Shown here piece after piece: positions 6,763 to 15,013 of a DNA stretch of 15,506 nt. The first letter of the stretch is position 1. Each line of letters opens with the position of its first letter. Origin of the DNA: Chloroflexia bacterium (GTDB taxonomy: Bacteria; Chloroflexota; Chloroflexia; Thermomicrobiales; UBA6265); NCBI GenBank assembly GCA_013698285.1, contig JACCVE010000037.1, positions 1-15,506 of the forward strand. The letters are read 5' to 3'. Below the pieces are notes generated by a model that was not told the origin of the DNA, ran no database searches, and saw only the letters and a program-made list of their open reading frames with translations. The translations under genes and the position numbers were made by a program.

Positions 6763-7362
6763 TCACCCGGCCTCGTCGGCGGCCATCAGGAGCCGGAGGG
6801 CGGGGTCGGAGACGGGGGCCGGGTCGTGGTGGTGAGCGATGAGCCAGCAGACGCGGGGCGAGGATCCTAGGGCGGCGGTCCACGCGGCGCCGAGGGCAGG
6901 GTGGTGGACGGCGAGGACCAGCCCGGCCCGCCACCGGGGGACGCGACGGTCGAACGCACCCACGCGATCGAGGAGACGCGGCGCGAGGCGGCGGAGCAGG
7001 ACTAGGGCGACGCGATCCGGCAACCGGACCCGACTGGGCAGCCCGGGCGGGCCCGACTTGGCAAGGTCGTGGAGCAGGGCCGCCACACCGAGGTCGCGGT
7101 CGGCCGGGGAAGCGGCAGCGACGCGCCGCCAGACGCGGACGGCATGGCGCTGGTCGAAGGCGGAGAGAACGAGGAACGCGTCCCGTTGGGCCGGGGTCAG
7201 GGACGAGATCGCGTCGGGCTGACCGGGACCGGGGCGACTGGGCCGGAGGGCGTCCAGACCCTGGCCGAGGCGGTGGCCGGCTGCCCGGATGACCGCGGCG
7301 AATGGAGCGGTGCTTCGGGCCGCGCCGCTGCCGCGCCGGGACCGTCCATCCTGGCCCGTCAC
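6763..7362 (-). CDS. HD-domain protein, probable metal-dependent phosphohydrolase
   Basis: A protein of about 199 residues from GTG 7362. The HD fold is marked by DQRHAVRV (H73), AALLHDLAK (H98, D99), VHHPALG (H153, H154) and IAHHHD (H177-H179, D180), which supplies the H...HD...H...D pattern of this metal hydrolase superfamily. The order and the SPRVCWLI segment recall a small HD family I associate with Chloroflexota and Actinobacteria whose substrate is unknown. The start is uncertain: the frame is open back to ATG 7527, but the extra N-terminus (His-, Ser- and Gly-rich) does not look like protein, and the probable promoter at 7481-7508 would start transcription near 7474. ATG 7470 is another option. 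It lies upstream of scpAB on the same strand with a 199-nt gap and a hairpin, so probably not one operon. Confidence 0.7.
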   Translation of the reverse strand: MTGQDGRSRRGSGAARSTAPFAAVIRAAGHRLGQGLDALRPSRPGPGQPDAISSLTPAQRDAFLVLSAFDQRHAVRVWRRVAAASPADRDLGVAALLHDLAKSGPPGLPSRVRLPDRVALVLLRRLAPRLLDRVGAFDRRVPRWRAGLVLAVHHPALGAAWTAALGSSPRVCWLIAHHHDPAPVSDPALRLLMAADEAG

Positions 7363-7479
7363 CGAGATAGGTGGGCGGGCGTGACGGTCACTGGCGGCTC
7401 CGCGTACGCCGGAGCCCGAGGTGTGGGGAGACGCGTGGGCATGATCGAGGTGACTCGGATGACGGCCCATGGACCGGGC

Positions 7480-7508
7480 GTTCATACAGAATTCGGATGA
7501 ACACTCAA
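7480..7508 (-). promoter_or_regulatory. Promoter of the HD-domain gene with operator-like inverted repeat
   Basis: On the minus strand TTGAGT (7508-7503) and TATGAA (7486-7481) are spaced by 16 bp. The spacer and -10 contain a perfect 6-bp inverted repeat, GTTCAT (7480-7485) and ATGAAC (7497-7502), centres 17 bp apart, with GAATTC between the arms. A regulator bound there would cover the promoter core. The arms do not have the GAAC-N4-GTTC order of a Gram-positive LexA box. Confidence 0.45.
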
Positions 7509-7513
7509 CCGGA

Positions 7514-7575
7514 GGAGCGCCGGTCAAGACCGGAACGCCGCTCCACCGTGGCCAGGGAGGACACGAGGTCCTCCC
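7514..7575 (-). terminator. Two adjacent hairpins downstream of the CBS-free M50 gene
   Basis: The stronger hairpin has arms GGGAGGAC (7555-7562) and GTCCTCCC (7568-7575), 8 bp perfect with a 5-nt loop, about 45 nt past the M50 stop. A second one has an outer stem GGAGCG (7514-7519) with CGCTCC (7539-7544) and an inner stem CCGGTC (7520-7525) with GACCGG (7528-7533). Neither is followed by a T tract. They probably end the oppD-oppF-M50 transcript. Confidence 0.5.
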
Positions 7576-7618
7576 CGACGATGGGCGTCGAACATTGACG
7601 CTTCATCCGCATTCCGTA

Positions 7619-8290
7619 TCAGACGTAGTAGAGGGTGTCGAGGAGCAGGTCGCGGACGGGGCCGGTGATGCCGCCGATGATCGAGCCGCCCAGGCTGCCG
7701 CCGATGAAGAGGAGGCCGAGGAGGATCAGGAAGCCGTACCGCTCCAGGGGAGCGAGGACGGGGTACCAGAAGTTGGGCAGGATGGCGACCAGGATCTTGT
7801 GGCCGTCGAGCGGGGGGATCGGGATCATGTTGAACGAGGCCAGCAGGATGTTGACCCACATGAACCAGGTCAGGTAGAAGCCCAGGGTGCCCGGCGTGTC
7901 GCCGCCGTTCCGGATCGCGTCGTCGAAGCGGAGGGGGATGGAGACGACGGCGGCCTGGGCGACGTTGGAGAGGGGACCGGCGAAGGCGATCAGCCCCATC
8001 GATATCTTGCGCTGGCCGAAGGCGCCCCGGAGGCGATTGGGGTTGACGGGGACCGGTTTGCCCCAGCCGATGGCGGGGAAGCCGAAGGCGATCAGGGCCA
8101 TGCCGAACAGGCCGAAGGGCTCGAAGTGGACGGCGGGGTTCAGCGAGACACGGCCGAGCATCGCGGCCGTGTCGTCGCCGAGCTTCCAGGCGGTCCAGGC
8201 GTGCATGAACTCGTGGATGGTGACGGAGATGATGAACGAGAGCAGGATCGCGAAGACGGTCTCCGGCGCCCGTTCAGTGTAGGAGAACAT
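7619..8290 (-). CDS. Site-2 protease, M50 family without CBS or PDZ domains (YwhC-like)
   Basis: A 223-residue minimal intramembrane zinc protease. HEFMH (H26, E27, H30) lies in the first membrane helix, with GKPVPVNPNRLR at 78-88 and the family's FAGPLSNVAQA at 103-113. The third zinc ligand D162 is in NMIPIPPLDGHKIL. Further helices are around 98-120, 138-158 and 185-207. It differs from the CBS-bearing M50 gene at 1369, so the two are separate subfamilies, not a local duplication. ATG 8290 lies 20 nt after the stop of the OppF-like gene on the same strand, so it is probably the last gene of that operon; its ribosome site (AAGGG, about 12 nt upstream) is weak. No substrate can be named. Confidence 0.9.
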   Translation of the reverse strand: MFSYTERAPETVFAILLSFIISVTIHEFMHAWTAWKLGDDTAAMLGRVSLNPAVHFEPFGLFGMALIAFGFPAIGWGKPVPVNPNRLRGAFGQRKISMGLIAFAGPLSNVAQAAVVSIPLRFDDAIRNGGDTPGTLGFYLTWFMWVNILLASFNMIPIPPLDGHKILVAILPNFWYPVLAPLERYGFLILLGLLFIGGSLGGSIIGGITGPVRDLLLDTLYYV

Positions 8291-8310
8291 GTCCCGTGTG
8301 CCCTTGGACC

Positions 8311-9402
8311 CTAGATGGCCGCGTAGACCGGGCGGCCCTGGCCCTCGTAGGCCTCGGCGCCCGACCCGGGGTAGAGGTGGCAGGCGACGTGGTGGCCGTT
8401 GCCCTGGTCGGCGAAGATCGGGTCGATGTGGCGGCAGACCTCCATCGCGTAGGGGCAGCGGGTGTGGAAGTGACAGCCGGAGGGCGGGTTGATCGGGCTG
8501 GGCACGTCGCCGCTGAGGATGATTCGCTCGCGCCGCTTCTCGATCACGGGGTCGGGGATCGGCACGGCCGAGAGGAGGGCCTTGGTGTACGGGTGGAGGG
8601 GATCATCGTAAAGCGACGCGCTGGGGGCCAGCTCGACGATCTTGCCCAGGTACATCACCGCGACGCGGTTGGAGATGTGCTTGACGACCGAGAGGTCGTG
8701 GGCGATGAAGAGGTAGGTGAGGCCGAACTGGTCCTGGAGGTCTTCGAGCAGGTTGACGATCTGGGCCTGGATCGAAACGTCGAGCGCGGAGACCGGCTCG
8801 TCGGCGACGATGAAGTCCGGGTTGGCGGCCAGGGCCCGGGCGATGCCGATCCGCTGCCGCTGGCCGCCGGAGAACTCGTGCGGGTAGCGGTTGGCGAAGT
8901 AGGGGTTGAGGCCGACGGTCTGGAGCAGCTCCTGGACCCGCTTGGTGCGCTCGCCCTTGGCGACGAGGTGGTGGATCTGCATCGGCTCAGAGACGATGTT
9001 GCCGACCGTCATCCGGGGGTTGAGGGAGGCGTAGGGGTCCTGGAAGATCATCTGGAGGTGGCGGCGCATCTTGCGCATCTCGCCGCCGTCCAGCTTGGTG
9101 AGGTCCTTGCCGTTGAAGACGACCTCGCCCGAGGTCGGCTTGTAGAGCTGGAGGATGGCCCGGCCGGTGGTGCTCTTGCCGCAGCCGGACTCGCCGACCA
9201 GGCCGAGGGTCTCGCCGCGGTTGACGGCGAAGGAGACGCCATCGACGGCCTGGACCGCGCCGACCTTGCGCTGGAAGATGATGCCCTGGGTGAGGGGGAA
9301 GTGCATCACCAGGTTGTTGACGGTCAGCAGGGCCTCGCCGGTGGCGGGCTGGCCGTCCGGGACGGGGGCGGGTTGGGTGGGGCGTTCGATCGTGGTGGCC
9401 AT
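8311..9402 (-). CDS. oppF: Oligopeptide/dipeptide ABC transporter ATP-binding protein, OppF type
   Basis: A 363-residue cytoplasmic ATPase of the Opp/Dpp importer class. Walker A is GESGCGKST (70-78), Q-loop IFQDPYASLNP (119-129), signature FSGGQRQR (177-184), Walker B FIVADE (197-202) and the switch histidine H235 in FIAHDLSVV. The C-terminal Opp extension has four conserved cysteines (C310, C316, C323, C341) in the family arrangement CHFHTRCPYAMEVC. It is the second of two ATPase genes separated by 4 nt; AGGGG about 10 nt before the ATG lies within the end of oppD, suggesting coupled translation. No permease or substrate-binding gene is adjacent in the window, so the substrate is only inferred from family. 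Confidence 0.93.
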   Translation of the reverse strand: MATTIERPTQPAPVPDGQPATGEALLTVNNLVMHFPLTQGIIFQRKVGAVQAVDGVSFAVNRGETLGLVGESGCGKSTTGRAILQLYKPTSGEVVFNGKDLTKLDGGEMRKMRRHLQMIFQDPYASLNPRMTVGNIVSEPMQIHHLVAKGERTKRVQELLQTVGLNPYFANRYPHEFSGGQRQRIGIARALAANPDFIVADEPVSALDVSIQAQIVNLLEDLQDQFGLTYLFIAHDLSVVKHISNRVAVMYLGKIVELAPSASLYDDPLHPYTKALLSAVPIPDPVIEKRRERIILSGDVPSPINPPSGCHFHTRCPYAMEVCRHIDPIFADQGNGHHVACHLYPGSGAEAYEGQGRPVYAAI

Positions 9403-9406
9403 CAGA

Positions 9407-10624
<1,218 letters not shown>

Positions 10625-11133
10625 CGTCGCTCCTCTCCGGGCTGGCGATGCCGACGTGACATCCGTGACGTCGTGGCGGGCGTGGGCCGGTGCTCACACG
10701 GGGATGAGTGGGCACCTCGGCGACCGTTCCCGGTCCCTCGGCCTCGCCGGATCGTCGCCGCACGCGTCCCGTGTTGGCGGCACGATAGCACAGCGATAAA
10801 ACGCGAGACAACAGGGGTTCGGCCCGTATCGGCCCCGGACACCGTCTCGCTCGGGCACCACGCACGAAACCGGTGCGACTGGCGGGGCCGATGGCCCGTG
10901 TTCCGGTGACCCAATGAGCCGTTCGGGATGCCGGGATCGAGCCCGTATCACCCCGGTCATCGCCCGGTGCCGGTTCGTTCGGCCGCCCCGCGATGGTCCT
11001 CAGGATGATCTTGGCCGACGGGCCAGCGGGCCGACGGATGAGGGGGCACCGGGCATGCGTGGGCGAGGGGCGCGGCCCCGGAGTGTCTGGGTGCGTCGTC
11101 GAGACGTGACGAAACATGGGAGGAGGGAAGACG
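10625..11133. other. Divergent intergenic region between oppD and the GlsB-like gene
   Basis: About 509 bases without a supportable gene. The left part is the oppD leader and promoter. From 10812 to 11133 I see only small repeats: CCCGTATC occurs twice (near 10829 and 10944), and GGGGC/GCCCC forms a short hairpin near 11067-11079. No clear promoter is found for the GlsB-like gene; TTGGCC near 11015 lacks a matching -10. Confidence 0.35.
10783..10811 (-). promoter_or_regulatory. Promoter of the oppD-oppF-M50 operon
   Basis: On the minus strand TTGTCT (10811-10806) and CTATCG (10788-10783) are separated by 17 bp, with an A/T-rich spacer (TTTTAT) that stands out here. Transcription would begin near 10776, giving a leader of about 150 nt before ATG 10624. 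Confidence 0.5.
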
Positions 11134-11397
11134 ATGGATATCGGATCGGTCCTGATCTGGTTGTTGATCGGTTTGATCGCCGGGGGGATCGCGAGCGCGA
11201 TCGTGCCAGGACGGACGCCGGGAGGCACCATCGGGGCATTGGTGGTCGGGCTGCTGGGCGGTTTCCTGGGCGGAGCGATCCTCGATGCCCTGGACGTGGG
11301 GACGGGAGTGACGATGCTGGGAGCGATCCTGGTCGCCATCCTCGGCGCGGTGATCATCCTGTACGTGCTGCGGGCGGTGGACAAGGGGAGGACCTAG
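11134..11397 (+). CDS. GlsB/YeaQ/YmgE-family small membrane protein (transglycosylase-associated)
   Basis: An 87-residue, almost entirely hydrophobic protein with three predicted membrane helices (about 4-24, 32-52, 57-79). The pattern is typical of the family: a first helix LIWLLIGLIAGGIASAIVPG, a glycine-rich second segment GALVVGLLGGFLGGAIL, and GAILVAILGAVIILYVLRAV. These proteins are widespread and often stress-induced; the molecular role is not established despite the name. ATG 11134 is preceded by GGAGGAGGGA with about 5 nt spacing, a strong ribosome site, so the upstream ATG at 11116 is unlikely. It stands alone, convergent with the serine protease gene. Confidence 0.88.
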   Translation: MDIGSVLIWLLIGLIAGGIASAIVPGRTPGGTIGALVVGLLGGFLGGAILDALDVGTGVTMLGAILVAILGAVIILYVLRAVDKGRT

Positions 11398-11466
11398 CGA
11401 CGACCTAGCATGCGCCGGGGTCTCGTCGCGTTCTCGTGGATCGTCGGTCGAGATCGATGGTCGAGG

Positions 11467-12279
11467 CTAACCCCGGCCACGGCCTCGGGCCGGTGCCGCG
11501 TAGCCGGTCGCGATGAAGTCCTGGGCAGCCTGGGTATCGACGCGGTAGGCGAACCCGTTGCCGCCGCAGTTCTGACTGAGGCCGAACGAGGTGACGCCGA
11601 CGACCGCCTGGGTGCCGGCCAGGAACACCGGTCCGCCGGAGTCGCCGAAGCAGGTGCCGCCGCCGGTGCCTGGGGCGTTGGTGTGGTGCAGGTTGAAGCC
11701 GTCGGTCAGCGAGTTCGAGAGGTTGATCAGCCGGACCTCGGCGACGAGCCGGGTGAGGTTCGCCTCGGTGACGGGCCGGACCTGCTGGAGGCCGTAGCCG
11801 GAGACGGTGAAGCGGGTCTCCTGCTGGCCGCGCTTGGTGGCCATGGCGTCGAGGGTGCCGATCCCGGCCAGGGTGGCGTAGGTGCTGACGGGAGCGGGGG
11901 CGTGGAGGACCACGTAGCCGAGGTCGCTGGTGTTCGGGAAGGTCGCGAAGTCGTCGAAGCCCGCCATCGTCACCGGCCGGCCGGTAATGCCGCCCGAGAA
12001 GGGGTAGCCAGTGGCAACGCGGTCAATGGTCTGGTCGAAGTAGACTCGGGCGCCGGCCGCCCCGTAGGTGCAGTGCCCGGCGGTCAGAAAGAGGGTCGCC
12101 GAGAGCATCGTGCCCGAGCAGCGGTGGGTGGGTTTCCCAGCGGCATCGGAGAAGACGACCAGGCCGACATTGTTGTAGGTACCGTCATCCGGGTAGCCAT
12201 CCGTGACGGCACGGGCGGGCGCCACGCTGCCGAGCAGGACGGCAAGGACCGCTAAACAGACGAGGAGTGTCCGTCGCAT
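11467..12279 (-). CDS. Secreted chymotrypsin-family (S1) serine protease
   Basis: A 270-residue protein. Residues 1-24 are a clear signal peptide (MRRTLLVCLAVLAVLLGS, then ARA before V25), so it is exported. The catalytic triad is H69 in LTAGHC, D119 in TSDLGYVVL and S214 in FGDSGGP. C54-C70 and C210-C238 are in position for the two usual disulfides. The specificity-pocket residue six before the serine is G208, not aspartate, so trypsin-like Arg/Lys cleavage is not expected. No long propeptide is visible; the mature enzyme begins almost at the catalytic domain. The C-terminus ends in a short RGRGRG tail. ATG 12279 has GGGAGG 8 nt upstream; the frame is open to 12513 but that overlaps the GNAT gene. 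Natural substrate unknown. Confidence 0.92.
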   Translation of the reverse strand: MRRTLLVCLAVLAVLLGSVAPARAVTDGYPDDGTYNNVGLVVFSDAAGKPTHRCSGTMLSATLFLTAGHCTYGAAGARVYFDQTIDRVATGYPFSGGITGRPVTMAGFDDFATFPNTSDLGYVVLHAPAPVSTYATLAGIGTLDAMATKRGQQETRFTVSGYGLQQVRPVTEANLTRLVAEVRLINLSNSLTDGFNLHHTNAPGTGGGTCFGDSGGPVFLAGTQAVVGVTSFGLSQNCGGNGFAYRVDTQAAQDFIATGYAAPARGRGRG

Positions 12280-12365
12280 CAGTAGAACCTCCCGCGTGAG
12301 ACCGTCCCCCGATGTGCCCCGACCTGAGACAAGTGACCCCGAGAGTTCGCCCCACGAAGGAAGTG

Positions 12366-12394
12366 ACTGTACGAGATGCGGACAACAACGGCAA
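12366..12394 (-). promoter_or_regulatory. Promoter of the S1 protease gene
   Basis: On the minus strand TTGCCG (12394-12389) and TACAGT (12371-12366) are separated by 17 bp; the start would be near 12359, 80 nt before the ATG. A 10-bp palindrome GAGATATCTC (12403-12412) lies just upstream of the -35 and might be a regulator site. Confidence 0.5.
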
Positions 12395-12436
12395 GGATGC
12401 CGGAGATATCTCGCATCGGACCCGGTGCGATCCATT

Positions 12437-12994
12437 TCATTCTGCCGGGAAGACGGGTCGCAATTCGTAGCGAAACTCGTCGCTCGGCGTCCCCTTGAAG
12501 TGGTCGGCATCACGGACGGTGGCCACGCGGCTGAACCGGAGCCGATCGAGGAGTCCGACGGAGGCGGCGTTGCGCGTGTCCACCTCCGCGACCAGCAGGG
12601 TAATGCCGTGGTCGACGACGAGATGCTCGACCATCCGGGCGACGCCCTCGGTGGCGAGTCCCCGGCGTTGGTGCCGGACGAACACGACGTAGGCGATGGA
12701 GGAGGAGCGGTCGGGGTAGACGGTCGCTTCCAGGGTGCCGACCGGTTCGCCGGAGTCTCGGCGCCGCATCACCCAGTTGAGCCATCCCTGGGTGTCGTCC
12801 GGTGAACGGCGACCCGATAGGAGGCCGTAGCGGGCTTCGAGGGCGGCCAGATTGGCGGGTGGGTTGCCGGGGATGAAGCGGTAGAGGCGCTCGTCGCCCA
12901 GTGGGCCGAACGTCTCGGTGGCATGGGCCGGGACGAGTGGTTCGAGCCGGAGCCGGGGCGTCTCCAGGACGGGAAGGGTGACGGGGTCAGGCAT
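12437..12994 (-). CDS. GNAT-family N-acetyltransferase, RimJ/RimL type
   Basis: A 185-residue acetyl-CoA-dependent acetyltransferase. The N-terminus LETPRLRLEPLVPAHA is typical of the RimJ/RimL group, which acetylates protein N-termini, amines or small molecules. Motif A with the acetyl-CoA pyrophosphate loop is RHQRRGLATEG (107-117), and motif B is seen in TRNAASVGLLDRLRF (140-154), where Asn142 and the SxxLL-like segment are usual. ATG 12994 lies only 6 nt below an extended -10 element and has no ribosome site, so the mRNA may be leaderless. It is divergent from dprA and sits 157 nt upstream of the S1 protease gene, which has its own promoter. The substrate cannot be predicted. Confidence 0.88.
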   Translation of the reverse strand: MPDPVTLPVLETPRLRLEPLVPAHATETFGPLGDERLYRFIPGNPPANLAALEARYGLLSGRRSPDDTQGWLNWVMRRRDSGEPVGTLEATVYPDRSSSIAYVVFVRHQRRGLATEGVARMVEHLVVDHGITLLVAEVDTRNAASVGLLDRLRFSRVATVRDADHFKGTPSDEFRYELRPVFPAE

Positions 12995-13000
12995 GGCGGG

Positions 13001-13009
13001 ACAATAGCA
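13001..13009 (-). promoter_or_regulatory. Extended -10 promoter of the GNAT gene (leaderless start)
   Basis: The minus strand reads TGCTATTGT (13009-13001), an extended -10 (TGn plus TATTGT). Six bases then separate it from the ATG at 12994-12992, so +1 would coincide with the A of the start codon. The -35 region is poor (CTGCCG at 18 bp), which suits an extended -10 promoter. Confidence 0.45.
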
Positions 13010-13186
13010 GACGGGCACGGAGGCCGGCAGCTCCCGGGGCCGCCGGGGCATCTCGGGTAGGGTCGAGATGGACGAAGGCATCCGCGCGGTGACCATTCCT
13101 CATCGAGGCGAACGTTGATACACTCCCGCCGATCTGGTGACCGAGACCAGCGGCACGCGGCGGCGACGGTGATAGGGGGCAACGCG

Positions 13187-14287
13187 GTGGAGATGGCGAC
13201 GGCGACCCATTCCGAGGAGACCCGGTACTGGGTCGCCTTCCACCGGGTGCCCTATGTCGGTGGGGCCCGATTGCGGAAGCTGCGCGAGCACTTCGGTGAC
13301 CTGGGGACGGCCTGGGCCGCGCCGGCCGGCGCACTGGGGACGGTGCTGGACGACCGGTCGTTGTCGCATGTCCTCCAGGCTCGGGAGGAGTATGCCCCCG
13401 AGGCCGAGATGGCGCGGATCGAGCGGCTGGGGATCCGGGTCGTGACCCTGGGGGAAGATGGCTACCCGGCCCTGCTGAAGGAGATCCCCGCCCCGCCGCC
13501 GGTGCTGTACCTGAAGGGGACGATGGTTCCGGGGGACCGCGTCGCGGTGGCGATGGTCGGGACCCGGAAGATGACCCACTACGGCCGCGACGTGGCATTT
13601 CAGATCGCGACCGACCTTGCGGCGGCGGGGGTGACGGTCGTCTCGGGGCTGGCGCGGGGGATCGACGCGATCGCCCACGAGGCCGCGCTGCGGGCGGAGG
13701 GACGGACGGTGGCGGTGATGGGGTCGGGGGTGAACGTGATCTACCCGCCCGAGCACCGCACCCTGGCCGGGCGGATCGAGGGTGCCGGGGCGCTGCTCTC
13801 GGACTACCCGCCGGACCGCAAGCCGGACGCCCAAAATTTCCCGGCCCGGAACCGGATCGTGGCCGGCCTGACCCTGGGAACGATCGTCGTCGAGGCGCCG
13901 GAGCGCTCCGGAACATTGATCACCAGCGACTTCGCCGCCGACTACGGTCGCGAGGTCTTCGTCGTGCCCGGCAGCGTGATGTCGGACCAGAGCCGGGGCT
14001 GCCACCGGCTGCTGCGCAACGGGGCCCGCCTGGTGTCGAGCGCCGCCGATGTCCTGGAGGATTTGGGCTTGGACGGGCGGGCGACAGAGACGGCAGTCCA
14101 GCAAGCGCTGCCGATGGATGAGGACGAGCGCCGCCTGCTGGCCCTGTTGACCGGGGAGCCACAGCACATCGACGAGGTGGCCGAGGCCTCCGGGAGACCG
14201 GTTCACCACGTCGCGGCGACGCTGCTGACCCTGGAATTGCAGGGGATGGTCCGCAACCTGGGGGCGCAGCACTACGCCCGGCGGTGA
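13187..14287 (+). CDS. dprA: DNA processing protein DprA/Smf
   Basis: A 366-residue protein that binds incoming single-stranded DNA and loads RecA during natural transformation. Numbering from GTG 13187: an N-terminal SAM-like domain (about 12-85, VPYVGGARLRKLREHFGDLG), then the Rossmann-fold DprA domain with VGTRKMTHYGR (124-134), VVSGLARGIDAIAHEAAL (151-168), GSGVNVIYPPEH (179-190), FPARNRIVAG (218-227), ERSGTLITSDFA (239-250), VVPGSV and GCHRLLRNGA (271-280). Residues about 310-366 form the winged-helix DprA_WH domain. I chose GTG 13187 because AGGGGG lies 7 nt upstream; ATG 13193 is a close alternative, and TTG 13115 is too far upstream. dprA is present even in many non-competent bacteria, so it does not prove competence; no com genes are in the window. 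Confidence 0.95.
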   Translation: MEMATATHSEETRYWVAFHRVPYVGGARLRKLREHFGDLGTAWAAPAGALGTVLDDRSLSHVLQAREEYAPEAEMARIERLGIRVVTLGEDGYPALLKEIPAPPPVLYLKGTMVPGDRVAVAMVGTRKMTHYGRDVAFQIATDLAAAGVTVVSGLARGIDAIAHEAALRAEGRTVAVMGSGVNVIYPPEHRTLAGRIEGAGALLSDYPPDRKPDAQNFPARNRIVAGLTLGTIVVEAPERSGTLITSDFAADYGREVFVVPGSVMSDQSRGCHRLLRNGARLVSSAADVLEDLGLDGRATETAVQQALPMDEDERRLLALLTGEPQHIDEVAEASGRPVHHVAATLLTLELQGMVRNLGAQHYARR

Positions 14288-14288
14288 G

Positions 14289-14304
14289 GGCCGGTGATCC
14301 GGCC
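14289..14304 (+). terminator. Hairpin immediately after dprA
   Basis: GGCCGG (14289-14294) and CCGGCC (14299-14304) form a perfect 6-bp stem with a 4-nt loop, starting one base after the dprA stop. No T tract follows. The remaining stretch to 14505 holds no gene or clear promoter that I can support. Confidence 0.45.
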
Positions 14305-14505
14305 GGAACTCATTGCCACCTGACCAGAGTCGGCCGGCTCGGGACGCATGACCCGGCGTGCAAGACTGGGGAAGCGCGGCCCGTAGCCCTGGCGCGGGAC
14401 GTGGGGAAGCTGGGGCGGCATAGTGCGGTCGTCACGCCGTCCGATGCTGTCCCGGGCTGGTGCTCGGGGACCGATGATCCCGGCAATCCAGGAGCGATCC
14501 ATCCG

Positions 14506-14898
14506 ATGAACCTTCCTGATGGTCTCCTCGCGCTGCTGCGCCAGCCGAGCCCGTGCTACCTCGTGACCACGATGCCCGACGGGTCGCCCCAGGTGACCCA
14601 GACCTGGGTGGACACGGACGGTGAACACGTCGTCGTCAACACCGTCGAGGGATTCCAGAAGGTGAAGAACGTCCGCCGCGACCCACGGGTGGCGGTGGCG
14701 GTCTCCGACATGGCGAATCCCTTCCGCTATTTCCAGGTGCGCGGTCGGGTCGTGGGGCTGACGGCGGAAGGTGGGGCCGAGCACATCGAGAAGCTGGCGC
14801 AGCGGTACACGGGCGGGCCCTACGCCTGGTACGGCGGACGCGACCAGGTCCGGCTGATCATGACCATCGAGGCCGAGAAGGTCAGCGGTATGGGGTGA
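14506..14898 (+). CDS. PPOX-class (F420-dependent type) split beta-barrel oxidoreductase
   Basis: A 130-residue protein of the pyridoxamine 5'-phosphate oxidase fold, a flavin- or F420-binding split barrel that works as a homodimer. Typical elements are the first strands CYLVTTMPDGSPQVTQTWVD (17-36), VVVNTVEGFQKVKNVRRDPRVAVAV, and PFRYFQVRGRVVGL. The motif order and length match the PPOX class F420-dependent enzymes known from Actinobacteria and Chloroflexota, which reduce quinones, biliverdin or other substrates with F420H2; cofactor choice here is inferred from resemblance only. ATG 14506 has AGGAG about 12 nt upstream, a rather long spacing. The frame is open further upstream, but the extra residues do not resemble the family. 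Confidence 0.87.
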   Translation: MNLPDGLLALLRQPSPCYLVTTMPDGSPQVTQTWVDTDGEHVVVNTVEGFQKVKNVRRDPRVAVAVSDMANPFRYFQVRGRVVGLTAEGGAEHIEKLAQRYTGGPYAWYGGRDQVRLIMTIEAEKVSGMG

Positions 14899-15013
14899 GT
14901 CACGGCTGGCCATTCGTTCATCTCGGACCGTGCGTGGGACACCACAACTGCCCGGCGGGATCGGTGACTGGCCAGTGCCGTCCCGGCGCCACGTAATCAG
15001 AGGGAGACGACCC

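Noticed and set aside
7480..7502. LexA/SOS box
   Set aside because: The arms are GTTCAT...ATGAAC with 11 bp between; a Gram-positive LexA box would read GAAC-N4-GTTC.
1369..8290. The two M50 proteases as a local duplication
   Set aside because: They differ in length, domain content (CBS or none) and in the sequence around both zinc motifs, so they belong to different subfamilies.
13090..13121. Promoter for dprA (TGACCA and TGATAC)
   Set aside because: The spacing is 20 bp and both boxes are poor, so it was not listed as a feature.
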